Positions 59,362 through 64,000 of a stretch of DNA of 64,000 bases are shown in pieces. The stretch is from assembly GCA_942493045.1 (NCBI GenBank), contig OW818665.1, forward strand, positions 1,426,001 to 1,490,000, written 5' to 3'. The number at the start of each line of letters is the position of its first letter. Position 1 is the stretch's first letter. A program made the translations under genes and the position numbers. The notes under the pieces were generated by a model. The model saw nothing but the letters and a program-made list of their open reading frames with translations. It was not told the origin of the DNA and did not search any database. Source of the stretch: Teretinema sp942493045. Its GTDB lineage: Bacteria > Spirochaetota > Spirochaetia > Treponematales > Treponemataceae.

Positions 59362-60392
59362 CGCTGCACCCGGCCGGAGCCGTCCCCGCCGCACAGGGCG
59401 GCTACTTCGGAGCGGGTGACCAGGTTGCAGTCGCCGGGAATGCTGTGCTTGAGGGCCGAGGCGGCCACCGCGAATTCAAGGGCCGAACTCTCGTCGGCGG
59501 CATCTTCGTCCAGCAGGCAGATTAACCCGGCGGCAAAGGCGTCACCGCCCCCGACGCGATCGACAATATCGGTAATCTCATATTTACGGGAATGTATAAA
59601 GCCGCTCTTTCCGGAATAGACGGCGGACCAGCCGTTATGGTCGGCGGAATGCGACTCGCGCAGGGTCACCGCCACCGCGGTAAGGTTCGGGAATTGCGAA
59701 CGCACGGTTTCGGTTAAACTGCGGTAAGCCGCCAAATCCAGAGCGCCGGTAGTAACATCCACGGCCGGCAGGGCGATGCCCAAACACTTCTGAATATCTT
59801 CCTCATTGGCAATTAAAATGTCGGCGGCGGCAACCAGCGGCCGCATCACCGCCTCAGGCTTAACCCCGTAATTCCAGAGTTTTTTTCGATAATTCAGATC
59901 GATGGATACGGTCAATCCGGCTTTTTTAGCCGCCAGAACCGCTTCCAGGGAAAGGTCGGCCAGATTCTGGTTTAGGGCCGGGGTAATGCCGGTTAAGTGG
60001 AACCAGCTGGCACAATTGAATATTTCCGGCCAGGAGAAATCGCCTTTTTTGGAAAGGGAGAGGGCGCTACCCTCCCGGTCATAGATCACTACCGAACCGC
60101 GCTGGGCGGCGCCGTTTTCCAGAAAGTAAATACCAAGCCGGCCATTAGTACGGCGAACGGCGGAAACATCGATATTCCTGGAGCGCAGCGAGGCCAGACA
60201 GGCTTCCCCGAGCGGATTGGCAGGCAGGGCAGTTACAAAACGGGTCGGCTTTCCGAAAAGAGCGAGGGACATCAGCACATTGGACTCCCCGCCGCCGAAG
60301 AGCGCCTCCAGCTGAGGCGACTGCAGCAGCCGCTCATGACCGGGAGATTTCAGACGCAGCATGATTTCGCCAAAAGACACGATTATTCCCAC
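59358..60392 (-). CDS. kdgK: 2-keto-3-deoxygluconate kinase
   Basis: A 344-residue PfkB-family sugar kinase. GGGESNVLMSLALFG near the N-terminus and the C-terminal DRVGGGDAFAAGL with the catalytic Asp define it; SIDLNYRKKLW is typical of KDG kinases. It phosphorylates 2-keto-3-deoxygluconate to KDPG, the substrate of the divergently encoded aldolase 110 bases away. Together they handle uronic-acid or gluconate catabolism. The start is GTG with AAGGTGG seven bases upstream. Confidence 0.92.
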   Translation of the reverse strand: MGIIVSFGEIMLRLKSPGHERLLQSPQLEALFGGGESNVLMSLALFGKPTRFVTALPANPLGEACLASLRSRNIDVSAVRRTNGRLGIYFLENGAAQRGSVVIYDREGSALSLSKKGDFSWPEIFNCASWFHLTGITPALNQNLADLSLEAVLAAKKAGLTVSIDLNYRKKLWNYGVKPEAVMRPLVAAADILIANEEDIQKCLGIALPAVDVTTGALDLAAYRSLTETVRSQFPNLTAVAVTLRESHSADHNGWSAVYSGKSGFIHSRKYEITDIVDRVGGGDAFAAGLICLLDEDAADESSALEFAVAASALKHSIPGDCNLVTRSEVAALCGGDGSGRVQR

Positions 60393-60427
60393 GTTACTAC
60401 CACCTTTTTTTCAGTTGTCCCTTCCCT

Positions 60428-60456
60428 ACTCTAGCCGAGTTTACCGGAGCGGTCAA
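60428..60456 (-). promoter_or_regulatory. Promoter of the kdgK string
   Basis: Minus strand: -35 TTGACC (60456-60451), 17-base spacer, -10 TAGAGT (60433-60428). It is followed by a leader with AAGGTGG before the GTG start. Confidence 0.6.
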
Positions 60457-60490
60457 TAAAGATTCCTGGCAGAAAACACGGAGCTATTGT

Positions 60491-60496
60491 ATAATT
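60491..60496 (+). promoter_or_regulatory. Candidate -10 of the eda gene (leaderless arrangement)
   Basis: A perfect TATAAT ends seven bases before the ATG at 60503. No Shine-Dalgarno sequence lies between, and the best -35 (CTGGCA, 60466-60471) has a 19-base spacer. Confidence 0.4.
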
Positions 60497-60502
60497 ACTT
60501 CC

Positions 60503-61465
60503 ATGAACAACACACTTGAACTGATTGGCAAAACCGGTTTGGTACCGGTCATCAAGATAGACGACGCCGTCAAGGCCGTCCCCCTGGCCCGAGCCCTGGC
60601 GGCCGGTGGCCTACCCTGCGCCGAAATCACCTTCCGCACCGACGCCGCCGAGGAGGCCATCCGGCGCATTCACGCCGAGCTTCCGGAAATGCTACTGGGC
60701 GCCGGAACGGTCATCAACACGGCCCTGGCCAAAAAAGCGATAGACGCCGGGGCGTCCTTTATCGTCTCTCCGGGTTTTAATCCGGCGGTGGTCGACTATT
60801 GCCAGGAGCGCGGCGTGACCGTCATTCCCGGAGTGAATAACCCGAGCGGCATCGAGGCCGCTTTGGAACGCAATCTGGCGGCCCTGAAATTTTTCCCGGC
60901 GGAAGCTTCCGGAGGAGTAGCCATGCTGGAGGCCCTCGGCGGACCATTCCCGCAGGTGTCCTTCATGCCCACCGGCGGCGTAGACAGCTCCAATCTGCGG
61001 GACTACCTGCTGCGGCCCAACGTTCTGGCCGTCGGCGGCAGCTGGATGGTCAAGGCCGATCTGATCGCCGCCGAAAACTGGGAAGCGATTACCGCGCTCT
61101 GCCGCGAAGCGGCCACCGCCCTGCACGGTTTTTCCATTGCCCATCTGGGAATTAACAGTCCGGACGCACAGGCCGCCGGAGCTACCGCGGCCCTGTTCAG
61201 CCTGTTTTTCGGACCGCTCAAGGACGGCGCCAGCTCGATATTCTGCGGCACCCCTATCGAGGTCATGAAAACCCGCTTCCGCGGCCAGATGGGACACATC
61301 GGTATATCCTGTCTGAGTATCGAGCGGGCCTTGCACTATTTAAGCTTCCACGGCTTTAAACCAGTCCTGGAAACGGCTAAATACGAAAAGGAAAAGCTGG
61401 TGGTGGTCTATCTGGAACCGGAAGTCGGCGACTTTGCCCTGCACCTGGTGCGCGCCAAAAACTGA
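60503..61465 (+). CDS. eda: KDPG/KHG aldolase fused to a VOC-like C-terminal domain
   Basis: A 320-residue protein. Residues 1-210 are a class I aldolase that splits 2-keto-3-deoxy-6-phosphogluconate to pyruvate and glyceraldehyde 3-phosphate, with Glu41 (CAEITFRT) and Schiff-base Lys129 (LKFFPAE) intact. Residues 211-320 are an extra domain (FSIAHLGINSPDAQAAGATA, MGHIGISCLSIERALHYLSF, YLEPEVGDFALHLV) with the beta-alpha-beta-beta-beta order of VOC/glyoxalase folds. Ordinary Eda has about 210 residues. The role of the add-on is unknown. It diverges from kdgK, which supplies the substrate. Confidence 0.93.
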   Translation: MNNTLELIGKTGLVPVIKIDDAVKAVPLARALAAGGLPCAEITFRTDAAEEAIRRIHAELPEMLLGAGTVINTALAKKAIDAGASFIVSPGFNPAVVDYCQERGVTVIPGVNNPSGIEAALERNLAALKFFPAEASGGVAMLEALGGPFPQVSFMPTGGVDSSNLRDYLLRPNVLAVGGSWMVKADLIAAENWEAITALCREAATALHGFSIAHLGINSPDAQAAGATAALFSLFFGPLKDGASSIFCGTPIEVMKTRFRGQMGHIGISCLSIERALHYLSFHGFKPVLETAKYEKEKLVVVYLEPEVGDFALHLVRAKN

Positions 61466-61484
61466 GCAGAACCCAAAAAAACTC

Positions 61485-61514
61485 TAGCCATCCTGCAGGA
61501 TAGTAAGCTATACT
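61485..61514 (+). promoter_or_regulatory. Candidate promoter of the 346-residue gene
   Basis: -35 TAGCCA (61485-61490, four of six), 18-base spacer, -10 TATACT (61509-61514). The ATG at 61523 follows after eight bases with no Shine-Dalgarno sequence. Confidence 0.35.
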
Positions 61515-61522
61515 GCATAAAT

Positions 61523-62563
61523 ATGGATATGGACCAGTTTCTCAACGAGACCCACAGCACTATCGATCAGATACGCACGCCCGAAGACGTATCAACCGAT
61601 ATCGTTGTCCTCAATCCCAATGAACGCACCCTGGTCAACCGGGTTTTTGAAAACCTGCGGGTTTATTCTCCGGAAACAATGGTTGGTGTCGCTACCCGGA
61701 TTATGGATCTGGAACGGCTTTCAGTCTCCATTTCCCGCTACCCGTCCATGCACGAGCGCGGCGCCTTCCCCGGCCAGGCCCGCGATTCCGGCACCCTGGT
61801 GGACACCCTCTGCGATTTCGGCGAGGGCGAACGGCTGTTGACCCTGCCCACCAAAGCCATCCTCGGTAAAGGCTTCCTGGTTGCCAAATTCCATGCTTTT
61901 TCGGCCATTACCAAGGTAGCGGTCAATTCCTTTTTTACCGACGAGGACATTCAGGCCCTGCGCCAGGCTACCTTAAACATTATGTTCACCCTGATGGCCG
62001 AAGATGTATACATGTCGCTGCTGGGTGACCCAAATTTAAATAGCGAACTGAGACGGGATATCGCCATAGCCCTCGCCGAACTGTGGGAACACCGCCTGGA
62101 TCAGAATGTGGCCAGCGTCGCGCCCATCCTGGACGCCGTCTGGACTGTCCGCGACAAAATCGCCCCGAATTTCGGCACCATGATCGGCACCAGCGAACTG
62201 CTGATGCTGTCTATCGCCCTGGACGATACCTGGCAGAAATTCATATCCCGCAAGCTTGGCGACGACGATGTCTCCCAGGCCATGGAAGAATTCCTGTTCG
62301 GTCTGACCTATGAAGATATTTCTCTAATCCGTTCCGAGCTAAAAAAACGCGGCGTCGGTGCTATCGGCCGCGATGAGGTTCCGGGTGTACTTGGTCACCA
62401 GGCGACCCTTTCCAACGAGGATCCGCGGATTTTCTACCGCGCCTACACCCTGCGCCGCGAAAACGCCAACTCCCGTAAAAGGCTGAACCTTCCCGGCCCC
62501 AAAAAGACCCTGGAAGACCATTACATGCAGTTCATTTTTGAACGCAACCGGGAAAACCGCTGA
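61523..62563 (+). CDS. Conserved-looking protein of unknown function
   Basis: A 346-residue soluble protein, mainly helical, without signal peptide or membrane segment. Recognisable landmarks are FGEGERLLTLPTKAILGKGFL, VAVNSFFTDEDIQALRQATLN, a helical segment AEDVYMSLLGD and a basic Arg/Lys-rich C-terminus. I do not recognise the family. It is followed one base later by an XRE-cupin regulator, so the pair is co-transcribed and may be functionally linked. A -10-like TATACT sits eight bases before the ATG. Confidence 0.7.
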   Translation: MDMDQFLNETHSTIDQIRTPEDVSTDIVVLNPNERTLVNRVFENLRVYSPETMVGVATRIMDLERLSVSISRYPSMHERGAFPGQARDSGTLVDTLCDFGEGERLLTLPTKAILGKGFLVAKFHAFSAITKVAVNSFFTDEDIQALRQATLNIMFTLMAEDVYMSLLGDPNLNSELRRDIAIALAELWEHRLDQNVASVAPILDAVWTVRDKIAPNFGTMIGTSELLMLSIALDDTWQKFISRKLGDDDVSQAMEEFLFGLTYEDISLIRSELKKRGVGAIGRDEVPGVLGHQATLSNEDPRIFYRAYTLRRENANSRKRLNLPGPKKTLEDHYMQFIFERNRENR

Positions 62564-62564
62564 A

Positions 62565-63143
62565 ATGGCACCTCGTGAAACACCCTTCCGCTTTGGCGAG
62601 AAACTGCGCACGGTGCGCGAGCGCAAAAAATACACCCTGAAAGTAGTAGCGCAGGCCGCCGGTGTCAGCGAAAGTTTAGTCTCGCAAATTGAGCGCAACC
62701 GCGTTTCACCGGCCATTGATACCCTGCTGGCCCTGGCCGATGCCCTGGAAATTGATCTTGAATATCTTTTTGAGGAATACCGCCGGGAACGGCCGGTGCG
62801 GGTCATCAAAGCCAATGAACGCCGGCGCATCAATGAAAACAGCATTGTGTACGAAGAAATCGCCCGTCCGGTAGACAGCGACGGCGCCCATGCCGTGGAA
62901 TCTTACTACCTGACCATTCCCTCCGGCGCCCAAACCCAGCGCGGATCTTACGGCCACCTGGGTCGCGAATTCGGTATTGTCATGGAAGGTCAGGGCGAAC
63001 TGCATTACGAAACCCAGGTCTATCCGCTGAACGTCGGCGACAGTATCTCCTTCTCCGCTACCGCCCCGCATACCCTGCAGAATACCGGAACCATACCCTT
63101 CAAAGCCCTCTGGGTGGTCACCCCGCCGCAGCGTTTTTCCTGA
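62565..63143 (+). CDS. XRE-family regulator with cupin domain
   Basis: A 192-residue transcription factor. The helix-turn-helix (about 9-65) reads FGEKLRTVRERKKYTLKVVA then AAGVSESLVSQIERNRVSPAIDTLLALADAL. The C-terminal cupin (about 115-185) reads GSYGHLGREFGIVMEGQGELHY then YPLNVGDSISFSATAPHTLQN, with the H/E/H pattern partly replaced. Members control polyamine, amino-acid or sugar genes after binding a small effector. The ATG at 62565 follows the previous stop by one base; an upstream in-frame codon would overlap that gene. Likely target: its own operon (inference). Confidence 0.92.
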   Translation: MAPRETPFRFGEKLRTVRERKKYTLKVVAQAAGVSESLVSQIERNRVSPAIDTLLALADALEIDLEYLFEEYRRERPVRVIKANERRRINENSIVYEEIARPVDSDGAHAVESYYLTIPSGAQTQRGSYGHLGREFGIVMEGQGELHYETQVYPLNVGDSISFSATAPHTLQNTGTIPFKALWVVTPPQRFS

Positions 63144-63201
63144 TAAAATAAATTCAGTGTGCTACCCTTTCTTCCAGGGAAATAACTCCCGGGGAGAAAA
63201 A

Positions 63202-63909
63202 ATGTACAATTCCAACAATCTAAACCGTTTATTGCGCTTCGGCATGCTCACCGCATTGATCTGCTGCGTACAAGGAGCTTTTGCCGCTACGCCGCTGGAT
63301 AAATTCTGGCCTGCGGCCGGCAGAAATTTTCCCGCAGCCGGTGAATTCCGGAAACCTCTGCCAATCGCAGCGGGACAATATGTAGTTACCGGTACAACGG
63401 TACGAGGCCGCAGAGACTCGGTTTCCCGGATGCTGTTGGTCGGAAAACAAGACGGGGCATGGATAATCGAAGTACAGAATTTCGATAAAAACGGCGTCGA
63501 ATCCGTCAACCAAATGGCGATTATTGGCTACGAAGAGGCTATCGCATCCGGCTCGGCAACTGGAATCAGTATCAGCTGGATGAAAAGCCGGCAGGCAGGC
63601 GGAGAGGTTCAAACCATGGAAGGAGACGCCATAGCCATGATCAATGTAATGATGAAATCAACCCTGGAAGGTTTGGTATCTAACATTCCGGCTTTTGTAG
63701 ACGGCGGTACGATCACAGCTCCCGCCGGAAGTTTCATTGGTACTAATCTTCAGAATACCGATGTACGCGTACTCGGTTTCCGGGTTCAAACCCAAAACTG
63801 GTACCATCCGGCTGTTCCGGTAAACGGCTTGGTCAAAACCCAAAGTTCAGATGGCCGAACAGTGACAGAGCTATTATCTTTCGGGTTTGACGGTCGACCG
63901 GTACTCTAG
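63202..63909 (+). CDS. Exported protein of unknown function
   Basis: A 235-residue protein with a signal peptide (FGMLTALICCVQGAFAA) and a beta-rich mature part (YVVTGTTVRGRRDSVSRMLLVGK, WIIEVQNFDKNGVE, FVDGGTITAPAGSFIGTNLQN, VPVNGLVKTQSSDGRTVTELLSFG). The plan resembles periplasmic DUF4412-like or LolA-like lipid-pocket proteins, but I would not assign it. The ATG at 63202 is chosen for GGGGAG upstream. Monocistronic; a terminator follows. Confidence 0.72.
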   Translation: MYNSNNLNRLLRFGMLTALICCVQGAFAATPLDKFWPAAGRNFPAAGEFRKPLPIAAGQYVVTGTTVRGRRDSVSRMLLVGKQDGAWIIEVQNFDKNGVESVNQMAIIGYEEAIASGSATGISISWMKSRQAGGEVQTMEGDAIAMINVMMKSTLEGLVSNIPAFVDGGTITAPAGSFIGTNLQNTDVRVLGFRVQTQNWYHPAVPVNGLVKTQSSDGRTVTELLSFGFDGRPVL

Positions 63910-63929
63910 TCGCGATCCTTACAAAATAA

Positions 63930-63969
63930 AAAAAGCCCGCCTGCGGTATTCACCGCTGACGGGCTTTTT
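63930..63969 (+). terminator. Rho-independent terminator with nested hairpin
   Basis: Outer stem AAAAAGCCCG (63930-63939) with CGGGCTTTTT (63960-63969), and an inner stem GCGGT (63943-63947) with ACCGC (63952-63956). T tract on the plus strand, A tract on the other side, so it may work both ways. Confidence 0.82.
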
Positions 63970-64000
63970 CATTTACAGCGCGCTGTTTTTTAACGCCGCT

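Overview
The window is a GC-rich chromosomal segment of a bacterium with an outer membrane, most likely a free-living or gut spirochaete (Spirochaetales, Treponema/Spirochaeta-like). Four things point there: a second, divergent EF-G of the EF-G II type, a DUF115/Maf-type protein in a cell-wall operon, several HD-GYP and GGDEF proteins, and beta-barrel proteins ending in Phe. This is inference from gene content; there is no rRNA or tRNA here to confirm it. The ends cut into the chromosome, and the first gene (FecR-like) is partial. I see no phage, transposase, integrase, tRNA or CRISPR array. No gene-free stretch exceeds 300 bases; the longest is 56792-57068.

Layout. 1-12 kb: FecR-like gene end, topoisomerase IV pair parE-parC (ParC with a histone-H1-like basic tail), a coiled-coil protein, EF-G II, citrate synthase and asnS. 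11-20 kb: cell-envelope block with a D,D-carboxypeptidase, a degenerate polysaccharide deacetylase with an M23/LysM protein, then lepB, a PASTA-bearing class B PBP and a DUF115 protein with overlapping ends. 20-24 kb: membrane protein, degenerate HD-GYP protein and an MCP-like cytoplasmic protein. 24-31 kb: stand-alone trpB, then pgl-zwf (oxidative pentose phosphate entry), an orphan histidine kinase and a sugar-binding lipoprotein. 31-36 kb: a large cytoplasmic protein joining a thioesterase-like alpha/beta-hydrolase domain to a GH13 amylase, an EamA transporter, and a REC-DUF3369-HD-GYP regulator. 36-43 kb: tetR, an HAE3/MMPL exporter, a LolA-like protein and an outer-membrane protein as one operon behind TetR-like operators, then a CBM20-type esterase lipoprotein. 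43-48 kb: lemA with two TPM proteins, an ECF sigma factor with a small membrane protein, and a 7TM diguanylate cyclase. 48-57 kb: a GH5 glycanase with an inserted beta-sandwich, an AT-richer cassette (7TM-AraC regulator, internally duplicated membrane protein, class III adenylate cyclase, small outer-membrane protein), and a multidomain GH13 lipoprotein. 57-64 kb: small membrane protein, GNAT, RsuA-type pseudouridine synthase, MgtC, kdgK, an Eda fused to a VOC-like domain, an unknown protein with an XRE-cupin regulator, and a secreted protein of unknown function.

Taken together the window suggests a polysaccharide user. Secreted and lipid-anchored glycanases and an esterase attack alpha- and beta-glucans, and a cytoplasmic amylase fusion, Zwf/Pgl and KdgK/Eda process sugars inside the cell. 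c-di-GMP and cAMP signalling genes are unusually dense. The observations most worth following are the thioesterase-GH13 fusion, the AT-richer cassette around the duplicated membrane protein, a GNRA-loop palindrome that recurs just after stop codons with a compensatory base-pair change, the TetR triple operator, and several genes that look leaderless.
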